Of a DNA stretch of 64,000 bases, positions 43,796-55,313 are shown in pieces (the stretch's first letter is position 1; each line of letters starts with the position of its first letter). The notes under the pieces were generated by a model, which worked only from the letters and a program-made list of their open reading frames with translations, was not told where the DNA came from and did no database searches. The stretch covers positions 276,017 through 340,016 of the forward strand of contig NZ_LVEN01000002.1 in NCBI RefSeq assembly GCF_001686925.1. Reading direction: 5' to 3'. A program made the translations under genes and the position numbers. Source of the DNA: Flavobacterium piscis (GTDB taxonomy: Bacteria; Bacteroidota; Bacteroidia; Flavobacteriales; Flavobacteriaceae).

Positions 43796-43819
43796 TTTTT
43801 TAAGGTTTAAATTTAAAAA

Positions 43820-43853
43820 AGCTTTGTCAAAGTTTTTAAACTTCGACAAAGCT
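43820..43853 (-). terminator. terminator of the RimB-RimK fusion gene
   Basis: AGCTTTGTC and GACAAAGCT extend with AAGTTT/AAACTT across one mismatch; six T follow on the minus strand. Confidence 0.8.
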
Positions 43854-43893
43854 GCTAAAATAATTATATAATGTTAAGTTAGAATGAACTGAC

Positions 43894-45264
43894 TTATATT
43901 AGTTTAAAATTTTTCTCAATTGCTTTGATCATTTCTCCGGCAACATCTTTGTTTGTGGCGCCTTCAATTCCTTCAAGACCTGGCGATGAGTTTACTTCGA
44001 GTAATAATGGTCCTTTTGAAGAACGAATAATGTCAACACCGGCTACCTTTAAGTCCATGGCTTTTGCAGCTTTTATAGCGATTCTTTTCTCTTCGGCAGT
44101 CACTTTTATTACAGATGCGGTTCCTCCAAGATGAATATTTGCCCTGAATTCTCCAGGCATAGCTTCACGCTGAATCGCTGCAACTACTTTTCCGTCGATT
44201 ACAAAACAACGAATATCTTTTCCGTTGGCTTCTTTAATGAATTCCTGAACAAGAATATTAGCATTTAAACTTTTAAAAGCATTGATAACACTTTCTGCTG
44301 CTTTTTTTGTTTCTGCCAGAACGACCCCTTTTCCTTGAGTTCCTTCGAGTAATTTTACGATTAAAGGCGAACCTCCAACCATTTTGATTAAGTTGTCAGT
44401 ATCCAAAGGAGAATTAGCAAAACCAGTTGTAGGAATGTCAATTCCGCTGTTTAAAAGCAATTGCAATGAGTATAATTTATCTCGTGATTGTGTTATGGCT
44501 GTAGCCGAATTTAAAACAAAAACCTTCAAAGCTTCAAACTGACGCGTTAAAGCACAACCGTAAAAAGTAATGCTTGGACGGATTCTGGGAATAATAGCAT
44601 CAAACTGATTTAATATTTTTCCGCCTCTATAGTGAATCTCCGGAGTTTTAGCATCCAACTTCATATAACATTCTTTGATATTCAAAAAATGCATTTCATG
44701 ACCGCGCATTTCGCCGGCTTCCATGATTCTTTTATTGCTATACAATTCGGGATTACTCGCTAATAGACCAATTCGTAAACCGGAAGTTGCTTTTTCTGAA
44801 TTTTGATACAATTCTTTTAATGCTTCAGGCGTTGGTTGTCCTAACATGTATTTTTCTTCGGGATCAACCAGTACGCGCCCGCTCATGGCTTCGCGGCCTA
44901 AAAGCATACGGAATCCCATAGAGTCACGATTCGTCAAAGTCATTTCTATTGGCCATTTGATATCGCCAAGTTTAATGCTGGTTTGAATAACGTAACGGTG
45001 TTCTCTGAAACCGCTTGAACTTTTTACAATTCTTTTATCAACCAACGGAGCTTCGCAATGGATGACAGTTTTAATATTATTCTGAATTGGATTAATATCA
45101 AATTTTACCCAATTGGCATCATTTTTTATAAAAGGAGCTATGTTTATAGCGTGCATTGCCGAAGTTTTAGCACCGGAATCAACACGAGCTTTGATTGTCG
45201 GGATTCCTAGTTCTGGAAATGAGCACCATTCTTCGCTACCTAAAATGACTTTATTTTGAAGCAT
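43894..45264 (-). CDS. fusion of RimB-type zinc-protease-like domain and RimK-type ATP-grasp ligase
   Basis: The 456-residue protein has two domains. Residues about 1-140 form a retropepsin-like domain ([15 protein letters not shown] with the active-site-like Asp29; [10 protein letters not shown]) as in RimB proteins. Residues about 160-456 match RimK, the ligase that adds glutamate residues to the C-terminus of ribosomal protein bS6 ([76 protein letters not shown] Mg-binding end). In other bacteria the two functions are in separate adjacent genes. The substrate here is unknown. Confidence 0.88.
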   Translation of the reverse strand: MLQNKVILGSEEWCSFPELGIPTIKARVDSGAKTSAMHAINIAPFIKNDANWVKFDINPIQNNIKTVIHCEAPLVDKRIVKSSSGFREHRYVIQTSIKLGDIKWPIEMTLTNRDSMGFRMLLGREAMSGRVLVDPEEKYMLGQPTPEALKELYQNSEKATSGLRIGLLASNPELYSNKRIMEAGEMRGHEMHFLNIKECYMKLDAKTPEIHYRGGKILNQFDAIIPRIRPSITFYGCALTRQFEALKVFVLNSATAITQSRDKLYSLQLLLNSGIDIPTTGFANSPLDTDNLIKMVGGSPLIVKLLEGTQGKGVVLAETKKAAESVINAFKSLNANILVQEFIKEANGKDIRCFVIDGKVVAAIQREAMPGEFRANIHLGGTASVIKVTAEEKRIAIKAAKAMDLKVAGVDIIRSSKGPLLLEVNSSPGLEGIEGATNKDVAGEMIKAIEKNFKLI

Positions 45265-45344
45265 ACGTTATTATTTGTTAAGAAATTTAATAGCCAAAAA
45301 TAGCTATTTGCTTTTACTAAAGATAGTAATTTATCTAAAAAAAA

Positions 45345-45375
45345 TACCCGTTATGTTATGAAAACGTAACGGGTA
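45345..45375 (-). terminator. terminator of clpC
   Basis: TACCCGTTA and TAACGGGTA form a 9-base stem; eight T follow on the minus strand. Confidence 0.85.
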
Positions 45376-45404
45376 AATTATATTTGTTATAGATGTAAAC
45401 TAAT

Positions 45405-47951
45405 TTACTGATTAGTCGGTTCCTCGGCTTTATGTATTTCTACTGAAAGTTCTTGAGAATCATCTTTTAAATCCATTAAGATTTCATCACCTGAATGTAT
45501 TTTTGAAGTTATGATTTCTTCGGCTAATAAGTCCTCAACATATTTCTGGATCGCTCTTTTTAGCGGTCTTGCTCCAAATTGTCTGTCAAAACCTTTCTCA
45601 GCAATAAATGCTTTTGCTTTATCAGTAAGATTTAACTTGTATCCTAATTCAGCAATGCGGGAATAAAGTTTAGCAAGTTCGATTTCGATAATCAAATCAA
45701 TATCACCTTTTTCTAATGCGTTAAATACGATTACATCATCAATTCTGTTTAAGAATTCAGGAGCGAAGGTTTTTTTCAATGCATTTTCGATAATGCTTTT
45801 TGAGTTTTCATCGGCCTGAGCTACTTTCGCAGCAGTTCCAAATCCTACACCTTGTCCAAAATCTTTCAATTGACGTGCTCCAACATTAGAAGTCATAATG
45901 ATGATAGTGTTTTTAAAGTCGATTTTGCGACCTAAACTATCTGTCAAATATCCGTCATCTAAAACCTGAAGCATCATATTGAATACGTCCGGATGCGCTT
46001 TCTCGATCTCATCTAAAAGAACAACACAATAAGGTTTTCTACGAACTTTTTCAGTCAATTGACCGCCTTCTTCGTACCCAACGTATCCCGGAGGCGCTCC
46101 AACTAAACGAGAGATCGCAAATTTCTCCATGTATTCACTCATGTCGATACGAACTAATGCATCTTCAGAATCGAATAATTCTTTTGCTAGTACCTTTGCT
46201 AATTGAGTTTTACCAACTCCAGTCTGACCTAAGAAAATAAACGAACCAATTGGTTTGTTCGGATCTTTAAGTCCGGCTCTGTTACGTTGAATAGAACGTG
46301 CAATTTTCAATACAGCTTCATTTTGACCAATTACTTTATTCTGAATTAATTCAGGTAATTTGGCTAATTTGTTGCTTTCTGTTTGTGCAATTCTGTTAAC
46401 AGGAATTCCGGTCATCATAGAAACAACATCGGCTACATTATCTTCTGTAACTTCAATTCTATTGTTTTTAGAATCCTCTTCCCATTGTTCCTGAGCAACG
46501 GCTAAATCTTTTTCAATGCGTTTTTCGTCATCACGAAGTTTGGCTGCTTCTTCATATTTTTGTTTTTTAACAACCATATTTTTGTTTTCGCGCACTTCTT
46601 CTAGCTGACGTTCTAAATCCAAAATTTGTTTAGGAACATCAATATTAGTAATGTGTACACGAGAACCAGCTTCGTCAAGAGCATCAATAGCTTTGTCTGG
46701 TAAAAAACGCTCAGACATATATCTGTTCGTTAATTTAACACAAGCTTCAATGGCTTCCTGCGTATAAGTAACATTGTGGTGATCTTCGTATTTGTCTTTA
46801 ATATTATTCAAAATTGCAATAGTTTCCTCAACAGAAGTTGGTTCTACAATTACTTTTTGAAAACGTCTTTCAAGAGCTCCGTCTTTCTCAATATATTGTC
46901 TGTACTCATCAAGAGTAGTAGCACCAATACATTGGATTTCACCTCTTGCCAAAGCAGGTTTGAACATGTTTGAAGCATCAAGAGAACCTGTTGCTCCACC
47001 AGCGCCTACAATGGTATGAATCTCATCAATAAAAAGAATGATATCATCATTTTTTTCCAACTCGTTCATCACGGCTTTCATTCTTTCTTCAAACTGACCG
47101 CGGTATTTTGTTCCTGCAACTAAACTTGCAAGGTCAAGAGTTACCACACGTTTGTTGAAAAGAATACGAGATACTTTCTTTTGGATAATACGCAAAGCAA
47201 GTCCTTCTGCAATAGCAGACTTACCAACTCCAGGTTCTCCAATAAGAAGCGGGTTGTTCTTTTTTCTACGGCTTAAGATTTGAGAAACACGCTCAATTTC
47301 TTTCTCGCGTCCTACAACCGGATCTAGTTTTCCTTCTTCTGCCATTTCTGTTAAATCTCTCCCAAAATTATCTAAAACCGGAGTCTTGGATTTTTTGTTT
47401 GACTTATTGGCGGGATTATTAAAACTACTTTCTTTAAGACTGTCATCTTGTCCTGAATCGTCGTTATACGATTCGTTTCTTGGCAAGTTTTCTAAGAATT
47501 CTTCTTCGTTTGGAGTCATATTTAAATATTGTTCTTTAGCTATGTCATAATCTATTTTTAGTTTATTCAATAGCTTGGTTGTTGGATCGTTTTCGTTTCG
47601 TAAGATACACAATAGCAAGTGCGCCGTGCTAATCGACGAGCTCTGAAATACTTTAGCTTCAAGAAAAGTGGTCTTCAGGGCTCTTTCCGCTTGGCGGGTA
47701 AGATGAAGATTTTTCTTTTCTGCATTTACTTCAACGCTTTGATTGGCTGGGCTCAGTATTTCTACCTTCCTGCGTAAATGATCTAGATCGACTGCAAGGT
47801 TATTAAGTATATGAATAGCTTTTCCGTTTCCATCCCTTAAAATGCCTAGCATTAAATGTTCAGTACCAATAAAGTCGTGGCCCAAACGTAAGGCTTCCTC
47901 TTTACTGTAGGTAATAACATCTTTTACTCTTGGTGAAAAATTATCATCCAT
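45405..47951 (-). CDS. clpC: ATP-dependent Clp protease ATP-binding subunit ClpC
   Basis: ClpC is the AAA+ unfoldase that feeds substrates to ClpP. The 848-residue protein has the double N-domain (about 1-145, [21 protein letters not shown] and [17 protein letters not shown]), AAA1 with [13 protein letters not shown] and [14 protein letters not shown], a middle region containing a UVR-like motif ([17 protein letters not shown]), AAA2 with [15 protein letters not shown] and [13 protein letters not shown], and a C-terminal D2-small domain. The linker of about residues 155-190 is Asn/Ser-rich. No CtsR-type gene or mcsAB is adjacent, as is usual outside Firmicutes. Divergent from gyrA. Confidence 0.95.
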   Translation of the reverse strand: MDDNFSPRVKDVITYSKEEALRLGHDFIGTEHLMLGILRDGNGKAIHILNNLAVDLDHLRRKVEILSPANQSVEVNAEKKNLHLTRQAERALKTTFLEAKVFQSSSISTAHLLLCILRNENDPTTKLLNKLKIDYDIAKEQYLNMTPNEEEFLENLPRNESYNDDSGQDDSLKESSFNNPANKSNKKSKTPVLDNFGRDLTEMAEEGKLDPVVGREKEIERVSQILSRRKKNNPLLIGEPGVGKSAIAEGLALRIIQKKVSRILFNKRVVTLDLASLVAGTKYRGQFEERMKAVMNELEKNDDIILFIDEIHTIVGAGGATGSLDASNMFKPALARGEIQCIGATTLDEYRQYIEKDGALERRFQKVIVEPTSVEETIAILNNIKDKYEDHHNVTYTQEAIEACVKLTNRYMSERFLPDKAIDALDEAGSRVHITNIDVPKQILDLERQLEEVRENKNMVVKKQKYEEAAKLRDDEKRIEKDLAVAQEQWEEDSKNNRIEVTEDNVADVVSMMTGIPVNRIAQTESNKLAKLPELIQNKVIGQNEAVLKIARSIQRNRAGLKDPNKPIGSFIFLGQTGVGKTQLAKVLAKELFDSEDALVRIDMSEYMEKFAISRLVGAPPGYVGYEEGGQLTEKVRRKPYCVVLLDEIEKAHPDVFNMMLQVLDDGYLTDSLGRKIDFKNTIIIMTSNVGARQLKDFGQGVGFGTAAKVAQADENSKSIIENALKKTFAPEFLNRIDDVIVFNALEKGDIDLIIEIELAKLYSRIAELGYKLNLTDKAKAFIAEKGFDRQFGARPLKRAIQKYVEDLLAEEIITSKIHSGDEILMDLKDDSQELSVEIHKAEEPTNQ

Positions 47952-48160
47952 AATATATAATTGGTATTGTAAATTTAGTGAATTAGTGTTTGAAAAACAA
48001 AAACCATACCCTTAAGGAACTCCTGACAGCTAAGAGACAAAAAAAATAACAATAAAACAGTTAAAAAACGCTTAATTTATTAACTAAAAGCGCAAATAAA
48101 GTTGTTAATAAATCATTGAAATAAGTGTAAGGAAATAGCGGAAAAAATTCCAAAAAAACG

Positions 48161-48168
48161 TATCTTGG
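48161..48168 (+). promoter_or_regulatory. possible gyrA -7 promoter element
   Basis: TATCTTGG differs from TAnnTTTG in one position, 42 bases before the gyrA ATG. This is the only near match in the short clpC-gyrA divergent gap. Confidence 0.3.
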
Positions 48169-48209
48169 CACGCTTTGAAACTAATATAATTATTTAAACA
48201 TAACAACTT

Positions 48210-50852
48210 ATGTCTGAAGGAGAAAAGTTAATTCCTATTAACATTGAAGATGAAATGAAATCAGCTTACATCGATTATTCGATGTCAGTAATTGTATCGA
48301 GAGCGCTTCCTGATGTTAGAGATGGCTTGAAACCAGTGCATCGAAGAGTTCTTTACGGAATGTATGATTTAGGTGTAACTTCAAGATCTGCCCACAAAAA
48401 GTCTGCAAGAATCGTAGGAGAGGTTCTGGGTAAGTACCACCCGCACGGAGATACCTCTGTTTATGATGCGATGGTACGTATGGCCCAAGAGTGGAGTATG
48501 CGTTATTTATTAGTGGATGGTCAGGGTAACTTTGGTTCTGTTGATGGTGACAGTCCTGCAGCAATGCGTTATACTGAGGCCAGAATGCGTAAAATATCTG
48601 AAGATATTATGGCAGATATCGAAAAAGAAACAGTTGATTTTCAATTGAACTTTGACGATACTTTATATGAGCCAAAAGTAATGCCTACAAGAGTTCCTAC
48701 TTTATTAGTAAACGGAGCAACAGGTATTGCAGTTGGTATGGCAACTAATATGCCTCCACACAATTTAACAGAAGTGATCAATGGTACATTAGCATACCTT
48801 GATAATAATGATATTGAAATTGACGAATTAATGACACATATTAAAGCTCCGGATTTTCCAACCGGTGGTGTAATATATGGTTATGAAGGAGTTCGTGAAG
48901 CTTTTAAAACCGGTAGAGGACGTATTGTAATGCGTGCGAAAGTTGGTTTTGAAGAAGTCGATGGAAGAGAATGTATCATCGTAACAGAGATTCCATATCA
49001 GGTGAATAAAGCCGAAATGATCAAACGTACGGCTGATTTGGTTAACGATAAAAAAATAGAAGGTATTGCGAATATTCGTGACGAGTCTGACAGAAACGGT
49101 ATGCGTATCGTTTATATCCTGAAACGTGACGCTACGCCAAACGTAGTATTGAATACCTTATATAAATTTACATCATTACAATCTTCTTTTAGTGTAAATA
49201 ATATTGCACTTGTAAAAGGTCGCCCACAAATGCTGAATCTAAAAGATATGATTCACTATTTTATCGAGCACCGTCATGATGTTGTAGTAAGAAGAACTCG
49301 CTTTGAATTGCGTAAAGCAGAAGAAAGAGCACATATTTTAGAAGGATTAATTATTGCTTCTGATAATATTGATGAAGTAATTGCGATCATCAGAGGTTCT
49401 AAGAATACAGAAGAAGCGCGTGAAAAATTGATCGAAAGATTTAATTTGTCAGATATTCAGGCTCGTGCAATTGTTGAAATGCGTTTGCGTCAGTTAACAG
49501 GTCTGGAACAAGACAAGTTAAGAGCAGAATACGATGAGTTAATGAAGTTAATCGAACATTTGAAAGCTTTATTAGCAGATGTAGATTTAAGAACGAATTT
49601 AATTAAAGAAGAACTGGAAGAAATCCGTGAGAAATACGGAGATGAACGTCGTTCTACTATTGAATATTCAGGTGGAGATGTAAGTATCGAAGATTTGATT
49701 GCTGATGAAAATGTGGTTATTACAATTTCGCATGCAGGTTACATCAAACGTACCAACTTAACAGAATACAAAACTCAAAATAGAGGTGGAGTTGGGCAAA
49801 AAAGTGCTGGAACAAGAGATCAGGATTTCCTTGAACACATGTTCGTTGCAACCAATCACCAATATATGATGTTCTTTACGCAAAAAGGAAAATGTTTCTG
49901 GATGCGTGTTTATGAAATTCCTGAAGGAAGCAAAACTGCAAAAGGTAGAGCAATTCAGAATTTAGTAAATATTGAAAGTGATGATAAAGTAAAAGCTTTC
50001 ATTTGTACACAAGACTTAAAAGATAAAGATTATATCAATAGCCATAATCTTGTAATGGTAACGAAACAAGGTCAGGTTAAGAAAACTTCTTTAGAGAAAT
50101 ATTCTAAACCAAGGGTAAATGGTGTTGCTGCAATTACAATTAAAGAAGGTGATGAGTTACTTGAAGCGAAATTAACCAACGGAGAAAGCCAAATTATCCT
50201 TGCTGTTAAGTCTGGTAAATTGGTTCGTTTTGAGGAAACTAAAACACGTCCGATGGGAAGAACGGCTTCAGGAGTTCGCGGAATTACCTTAAAAGATGAT
50301 ACTGATGAAGTAATTGGTATGGTTACGGTTGACAAAGAGAATGTAAACGATACACAGATTTTGGTTGTAACTGAAAACGGATACGGTAAACGTACCAAAT
50401 TAGTTGATGATGATGGAGAAGATGTTTACAGAATTACAAACCGTGGAGGTAAAGGTGTTAAAACACTTAATATCACGGAGAAAACCGGAAAATTAATTTC
50501 TATTAGTAATGTAACTGATGCTGATGATTTAATGATTATCAATAAGTCTGGATTAACCATCAGAATGGCGATTGAAGATTTACGTGTAATGGGTCGTGCA
50601 ACACAAGGTGTTCGATTGATTAACTTAAAAGGTAAAGATTCTATTGCTGCTGTAACAAAAGTGATGAAAGATGATGTTGCAGAAGTTGTTGTTGATGAAG
50701 ACGGAAATGTTATTGAATCTGCTATCGAAAGAGTAAAACCGGATTTAGAAGTTCTTGAAGACGAAGGTCCTGTAGAAGATGATGAGGATGACGATTCTGA
50801 TGAAGAAGTAGAAGATGAAGATGACGCTGAAGAAGAAGAATCTGAAGAATAA
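48210..50852 (+). CDS. gyrA: DNA gyrase subunit A
   Basis: GyrA breaks and rejoins DNA during negative supercoiling. The 880-residue protein has the N-terminal breakage-reunion part with catalytic Tyr121 in AMRYTEARM, a six-bladed beta-pinwheel C-terminus with GyrA box NRGGVGQKS (about 530-538), and a long acidic tail (last 35 residues almost all Asp/Glu) that is common in Bacteroidota. The quinolone-determining region reads [14 protein letters not shown]: Thr82 sits at the Escherichia coli Ser83 position. It is divergent from clpC and followed by a TPR gene. Confidence 0.97.
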   Translation: MSEGEKLIPINIEDEMKSAYIDYSMSVIVSRALPDVRDGLKPVHRRVLYGMYDLGVTSRSAHKKSARIVGEVLGKYHPHGDTSVYDAMVRMAQEWSMRYLLVDGQGNFGSVDGDSPAAMRYTEARMRKISEDIMADIEKETVDFQLNFDDTLYEPKVMPTRVPTLLVNGATGIAVGMATNMPPHNLTEVINGTLAYLDNNDIEIDELMTHIKAPDFPTGGVIYGYEGVREAFKTGRGRIVMRAKVGFEEVDGRECIIVTEIPYQVNKAEMIKRTADLVNDKKIEGIANIRDESDRNGMRIVYILKRDATPNVVLNTLYKFTSLQSSFSVNNIALVKGRPQMLNLKDMIHYFIEHRHDVVVRRTRFELRKAEERAHILEGLIIASDNIDEVIAIIRGSKNTEEAREKLIERFNLSDIQARAIVEMRLRQLTGLEQDKLRAEYDELMKLIEHLKALLADVDLRTNLIKEELEEIREKYGDERRSTIEYSGGDVSIEDLIADENVVITISHAGYIKRTNLTEYKTQNRGGVGQKSAGTRDQDFLEHMFVATNHQYMMFFTQKGKCFWMRVYEIPEGSKTAKGRAIQNLVNIESDDKVKAFICTQDLKDKDYINSHNLVMVTKQGQVKKTSLEKYSKPRVNGVAAITIKEGDELLEAKLTNGESQIILAVKSGKLVRFEETKTRPMGRTASGVRGITLKDDTDEVIGMVTVDKENVNDTQILVVTENGYGKRTKLVDDDGEDVYRITNRGGKGVKTLNITEKTGKLISISNVTDADDLMIINKSGLTIRMAIEDLRVMGRATQGVRLINLKGKDSIAAVTKVMKDDVAEVVVDEDGNVIESAIERVKPDLEVLEDEGPVEDDEDDDSDEEVEDEDDAEEEESEE

Positions 50853-50892
50853 AAATAAAACCTGTTATAATTAAATACACAAATTGAATATT

Positions 50893-52161
50893 ATGAAAAG
50901 TAAATATGTAATACTTGCGTCAGCATTATTGATTTCAGTAGCTACTTTTGCTCAAAAAGATCAGATAAAAAGTGCTGAAAAAGCGTTAAAAGGTGGAGAT
51001 GCTCAAGGAGCAATTACAATCCTGAACGATGCCGAAAATATGGTAGCAAATGCCAAAGATGTTGAGCAGGCTCAATTCTATTCTGTAAAAGCTAACGCTT
51101 ATTTAGATTTAGCTAATAAAAAAATAGAGGAAAGTAAAAACCTTTCTCTTGCTGCAGAAAACTATAAAAAGTTAATTGATGTTGAAAAAGCTTCAGGAAA
51201 ATTAAAATATTCTACTCAGGCTGCAGCTTCAATTACCGAAATCAAAGGAAAATTGATTAATTCTGCTATTGCAGATTCTCAGGCTAGCAAACATTCTGAA
51301 GGTGCAAAAAAATTGTATGATGCTTATTTATTAGATAAAAAAGATACAATCAATTTATATTATGCAGCTTCTACAGCAGTAAATGCTCAGGATTTTGATC
51401 TTGCATTGCCAATGTATGAGGAATTGAAGCAATTAAATTATTCTGGAAAAGGAACAAGCTATACAGCTGTAAATAAAATTTCAGGTAACGAAGATGGTTT
51501 TAATAGTGCTAAAGACAGAGATTTAGCTGTAAAATTAGGAACTCACGAAAAACCGCAAACAGAAGCTATTCCTTCTAAAAGAGGAGAGATTTACAAAAAT
51601 CTAGCTTTAATTTTAGTTCAAAAAGGACGTAGTGAAGATGCTAAAAAAGCAATCGCAGATGCAAGAAAAGCAAATCCGGATGATAGTTCTTTAATTCTTA
51701 CTGAAGCTAACTTGTATTTAGAGTCTAAAGATTTTGATACTTATAAAAAATTAGTTGGTGAAGCTTTACAAAAAGATCCAAACAATGCTGATTTAGTATT
51801 TAATTTAGGGGTTCTTAGTGCAAATGCAAAAAACAGTGCCGATGCTGAGAAATATTACTTGAAAGCTATCGAAATCAATCCAAAGTATACAAATGCTTAT
51901 CTTAACCTGGCAGCTTTAAAATTAGAAGCTGAAAAACCAATTATTGATGAGATGAATAAATTGGGTACTTCTGCAAAAGATATGAAGCGTTACGATGTAT
52001 TAAAAGCACAAAGAGAAAATGTTTTTAAAGCTGTAATTCCTTACCTTAAAAAAGCAAATGAATTAGATCCTAAAAACGAAGATGTTTCTAAAACATTATT
52101 AGGAGTTTACAAAGCATTAGAAATGACTGCTGAAGCAAAAGCATTGAAAGCTACAATGTAA
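50893..52161 (+). CDS. tetratricopeptide-repeat protein, secreted
   Basis: The ATG at 50893 starts a 422-residue product; a TTG three codons upstream is not needed. It has a signal peptide (MKSKYVILASALLISVATFAQ) and at least four TPR-like units: residues about 75-145, 205-245, 255-320 and 310-345 (e.g. NADLVFNLGVLSANAKNSADAEKYYLKAIEIN, of which the last part YLKAIEINPKYTNAYLNLAAL is canonical). Its role is unknown; periplasmic TPR proteins usually scaffold envelope complexes. It follows gyrA by 40 bases, possibly cotranscribed. Confidence 0.85.
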   Translation: MKSKYVILASALLISVATFAQKDQIKSAEKALKGGDAQGAITILNDAENMVANAKDVEQAQFYSVKANAYLDLANKKIEESKNLSLAAENYKKLIDVEKASGKLKYSTQAAASITEIKGKLINSAIADSQASKHSEGAKKLYDAYLLDKKDTINLYYAASTAVNAQDFDLALPMYEELKQLNYSGKGTSYTAVNKISGNEDGFNSAKDRDLAVKLGTHEKPQTEAIPSKRGEIYKNLALILVQKGRSEDAKKAIADARKANPDDSSLILTEANLYLESKDFDTYKKLVGEALQKDPNNADLVFNLGVLSANAKNSADAEKYYLKAIEINPKYTNAYLNLAALKLEAEKPIIDEMNKLGTSAKDMKRYDVLKAQRENVFKAVIPYLKKANELDPKNEDVSKTLLGVYKALEMTAEAKALKATM

Positions 52162-52181
52162 TTCTAAACAGATTATAAAAA

Positions 52182-52212
52182 AAACCATTCGCCGCGGCGA
52201 ATGGTTTTTTTT
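52182..52212. terminator. bidirectional terminator between the TPR and OsmC genes
   Basis: AAACCATTCGCC and GGCGAATGGTTT form a near-perfect stem with a CG centre, flanked by A- and T-runs. Confidence 0.9.
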
Positions 52213-52228
52213 ATGTCTAAACTTTATC

Positions 52229-52648
52229 TTAACTTTCTAAAGTTACAGAAAGTGTAATGGTTGTATTTAATAATTTTGAAATTGGACAGATTTCTTTTGC
52301 TTTTGCCGCTGTTTTTTCAAATTCCTCAGCTGTAATATTAGGAACTTTACCTTTTAAGTCTAAATGAATTAAAGTTATGGTTCCATCCTCAAAAGTAACT
52401 GTTGCTTCTGTATTTAAATCATCTGCTGTAAAACCGCCTTCGTTAAGCAAAAAGCTTAATTGCATTGTAAAACAGCCCGAATGTGCCGCAGCAACCAATT
52501 CTTCAGGATTTGTTCCAACTCCGTCTGCGAATCTTGTTTTAAATGATAATTGAGCATTATCTAATGTTGTACTTTGTGTACTGATCTTTCCGGTTCCTTC
52601 CATGCCTGTTCCTTTCCAGTTGGCATTCGCTTTTCTTGTAAATTTCAT
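52229..52648 (-). CDS. OsmC family hydroperoxide reductase
   Basis: OsmC-type enzymes reduce organic hydroperoxides with a two-cysteine mechanism. The 139-residue protein begins MKFTRKANANWKGTGMEG and has Arg39, Cys59 in HSGCFTMQLS, and Cys121 in EICPISKLL, the three catalytic residues. Length is that of OsmC rather than Ohr. An upstream ATG (52678) would add ten residues that do not fit the family; a -7 element TATATTTG at 52710-52717 lies upstream of both. Single-gene transcript, convergent with the TPR gene. Confidence 0.92.
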   Translation of the reverse strand: MKFTRKANANWKGTGMEGTGKISTQSTTLDNAQLSFKTRFADGVGTNPEELVAAAHSGCFTMQLSFLLNEGGFTADDLNTEATVTFEDGTITLIHLDLKGKVPNITAEEFEKTAAKAKEICPISKLLNTTITLSVTLES

Positions 52649-52709
52649 TTTCGTTGTTGTTAGGATTAATAATTGCATTTATTGATTATCAATAGATAAT
52701 GTGGTTTAT

Positions 52710-52717
52710 CAAATATA
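52710..52717 (-). promoter_or_regulatory. probable -7 promoter element of the OsmC gene
   Basis: TATATTTG on the minus strand fits TAnnTTTG, with a predicted start near 52704. Confidence 0.45.
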
Positions 52718-52799
52718 ATCAATATTTTACAGAAATTTTTTCATGAAATTATAATACATTGTTAAGTTTCAGGTTGAAATGAGATAAATGTTGGAGTGG

Positions 52800-53010
52800 A
52801 TTTTACCGCAATCCCAATAGTTATCGGGAGCAAAGTTTTGTGTTTCATCTTAATTATAGTCGACAATCTTGTTATCTCTGTAAAAGTCACTTATTTCGGT
52901 AACGGATTTATTGAGATAAAGCTTTGCGAACTTTGTATTTTGTTGAAATATCAAAAAAAAACTTAGCGAACTTTGCGTAAAATCTTTGCGCTCTTTGCGG
53001 TAAAAAAAAA
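52800..53010 (-). repeat. dispersed repeat cluster between OsmC and DUF349 genes
   Basis: The cluster contains GCAATCCCAATAGTTATCGG (52808-52827), a TTTGCGAACTTTG unit (52920-52933) and CTTAGCGAACTTTGCGTAAA-type units ending with CTTTGCGCTCTTTGCGG (52967-53001). These are complements of the CGCAAAG motif and its relatives. The rest of the 400-base gap holds no gene. Confidence 0.7.
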
Positions 53011-53026
53011 ACTACTGCATAAAAAA

Positions 53027-53056
53027 AGGCGCAATGAGAATTTCATTGCACCTGAT
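53027..53056 (-). terminator. terminator of the DUF349 gene
   Basis: AGGTGCAATGA-type arms pair with one mismatch around a short A+T loop; seven T follow on the minus strand. Confidence 0.8.
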
Positions 53057-53079
53057 TTTATATTTATGAATTAAAAATC

Positions 53080-55065
53080 TTATTCCTGACCTAAATTACG
53101 TAATTGTTTCAGTTTGTCTTTCCAAAGTTCAAGGCTTTCTTTGTGAATAGCAATGTTTTTACGAACTTCAAGAACAATTGAATTTTCTTTTTTAGCATTT
53201 TTAGTATTGGCAAAAAACTGAATATTGTTTTCTAATTGGAAAATTTCATTTTGCACTTCTTCGATTTTACGCATTAAGAAAATCTTTTCATTATCTAATT
53301 TACGAGTATCGTTACTATCAGATAGAGAGTCGATACGATTAGAAAAGCGCATCATTTCAGTTTCTTTTTTACTCAAACTTAGTTTCTCAAAAAGAGCATC
53401 AAGGATTTTATTGAATTTTCCTTCGATATGACGTCTTGCAAAAGGTACTTTTCCGTAACCTTTCCAGATTTCGATATGGGCTTTTATCGCATCTAAATCG
53501 GTTTTGTGATCACCCGTAAGCTGGTAAGCCCTTAAAATATCTAAGTAAGCTTTTTTATTGTCAAAGGCCGCTACCTCATCAACATTTTCTTCTGATTTGT
53601 GTTCTTTTAATTTATCAAAATAATGGTTGCAAGCATCTTTGAATTCTTTCCAGATTTTATCTGAATATTTTTTAGGAACATGCCCGATTTGTTTCCACTC
53701 TTCCTGAATTTGTTTCATAACAGGAGTTGTAGCGCCAAAATCAACACTTTCTTGTAGTTCTTTTGCTTTGGCAACAAGAGCCATTTTTTTATTCAGATTG
53801 TCGTTTTGATCTTTTTTAATGTCTTTGTAAAATGAATTTTTAAAAGAATTAAAGTTTCTAACGGCAGTTTTAAAAGCGGCCCACGTCTCTTCGTTTACAT
53901 CTGAAGGTACTTTTCCGGCAGCAAAAAACTCATTTCTAAGTGTTTCTACTTTCTGAATTTGTACTAACCATTGTGAGTGAGAATTTACTTTTTCAGTTCC
54001 TAAAACTTCAATTTTTGCAATAATTTCTTTTTTAACTTCAAGGTTATTTTGCTCGTTTGCTCTTTGGCCTTCAAACAAAACTTCTCTTTTATCATGGATT
54101 TTTTTAGTCAGTTCGCTAAATTTATTCCAGATGATATCACGGTGTTCTTTAGAAACTGGCCCGATGTCTTCTTTCCAGATTCTGTGGAGATCCTGTAATT
54201 CACGGAACGCTTTACTAATGTCGGTTTCGTTTGTTAATTCTTCAACACGTGCAATAATTTTTTGTTTTTGCTCAAGATTGTATTTAAAATCTAAATCTCT
54301 GGCTTCACGATCTAAATGCAGGTAATCATAAAAATTCTCTACATGAAAGTGGTAATTATTCCATACGTGGTTGTATTTATCCTTTGGGATTGCTCCGGCA
54401 TTTTTCCATCTTTCTCTTAAGTCATTAAAATGTTTAAGGGTGTCTTTGATGTTTTCCTGCGGATTGATAAGCTCTTTTAGTTCTTCAACTATTGCAAGTC
54501 TCTCTTCTAAATTCGATTTTAGATTGGTTTGTAAATGCTTGAAATGTGCATTTCTTTTTTCTCTAAAAACATTATAATATTCGTCAAATTTAGATTTTAA
54601 CGGATAGTGATATTCAAATTCCTCATTTGGGTCTTCTTTAGAAGCGTTGAATTCTTCTTTTTTCTCCTCTATAAGGTGGTTGTATTGTAATAAAAATGAC
54701 TTTTTGATTTCTTCGATATGATCTTTTACAGACATTACTTTATCCGTAGAGATCAGTTTTTTAAGCTCGTCTACAAGCGCATCCATAGAAAAAGTATCAT
54801 AATCCTGCATAGGAATATCATGACGCTCTTTTAGCGTTTCATCTTCACTTTCTTCAGCGTTTGAATTTGTTATGGCATCTAATGCAGTCTGATGATTGGT
54901 TTCTGTTTCTTCCGCTGTATTTTCTACTTCAGTTTCAGAAGTTGAAATTTCAGCAGCTATTTCAGGCTCCGATGCTTCAATTGCATTATCTTGTGTAGAA
55001 TCGCTAATCCCGATTTCTAATTTTCCGTCTGCTTCCTGCAGGTTATCATTCTTTTCTTCTAACAT
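53080..55065 (-). CDS. DUF349 domain protein with long acidic N-terminus
   Basis: The 661-residue protein has a long Glu/Asp-rich N-terminal part (about 1-100, low complexity) followed by at least five DUF349 three-helix units, recognised by repeated W-K/E-x-x-G/I patterns (e.g. RERWKNAGAIPKDKYNHVWN, DLHRIWKEDIGPVSKEHRDIIWNKF, EEWKQIGHVPKKYSDKIWKEF, IEIWKGYGKVPFARRHIEGKF). The C-terminus is a coiled coil (MRKIEEVQNEIFQLENNI). Such proteins are conserved in Bacteroidota with no assigned function. Its own terminator follows. Confidence 0.87.
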   Translation of the reverse strand: MLEEKNDNLQEADGKLEIGISDSTQDNAIEASEPEIAAEISTSETEVENTAEETETNHQTALDAITNSNAEESEDETLKERHDIPMQDYDTFSMDALVDELKKLISTDKVMSVKDHIEEIKKSFLLQYNHLIEEKKEEFNASKEDPNEEFEYHYPLKSKFDEYYNVFREKRNAHFKHLQTNLKSNLEERLAIVEELKELINPQENIKDTLKHFNDLRERWKNAGAIPKDKYNHVWNNYHFHVENFYDYLHLDREARDLDFKYNLEQKQKIIARVEELTNETDISKAFRELQDLHRIWKEDIGPVSKEHRDIIWNKFSELTKKIHDKREVLFEGQRANEQNNLEVKKEIIAKIEVLGTEKVNSHSQWLVQIQKVETLRNEFFAAGKVPSDVNEETWAAFKTAVRNFNSFKNSFYKDIKKDQNDNLNKKMALVAKAKELQESVDFGATTPVMKQIQEEWKQIGHVPKKYSDKIWKEFKDACNHYFDKLKEHKSEENVDEVAAFDNKKAYLDILRAYQLTGDHKTDLDAIKAHIEIWKGYGKVPFARRHIEGKFNKILDALFEKLSLSKKETEMMRFSNRIDSLSDSNDTRKLDNEKIFLMRKIEEVQNEIFQLENNIQFFANTKNAKKENSIVLEVRKNIAIHKESLELWKDKLKQLRNLGQE

Positions 55066-55313
55066 TTTAAATGTATAAGGTTTTTATTTTAAACAGAGCG
55101 AAAGATACTAAAGGTGTTTCTAAATACAAAATAAATCGTTTGTTTATACGCTTTTTTAAGACGAAATTCCTATTTATTCAAGTATTTTAGGAATATGATA
55201 TGGGTTTTTTACCTAATTTTTTTGAAGTAAATTTAAATTTTGGATTAATAGAATTTTTAGAAAAATAAAATTAATTTAATATTGTAAGCTTAATTTTTTA
55301 GTTTTCTTTCAAA

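Noticed and set aside
48440..48470. GyrA Thr82 as acquired quinolone resistance
   Set aside because: Without relatives for comparison it could be the wild-type residue of the genus.
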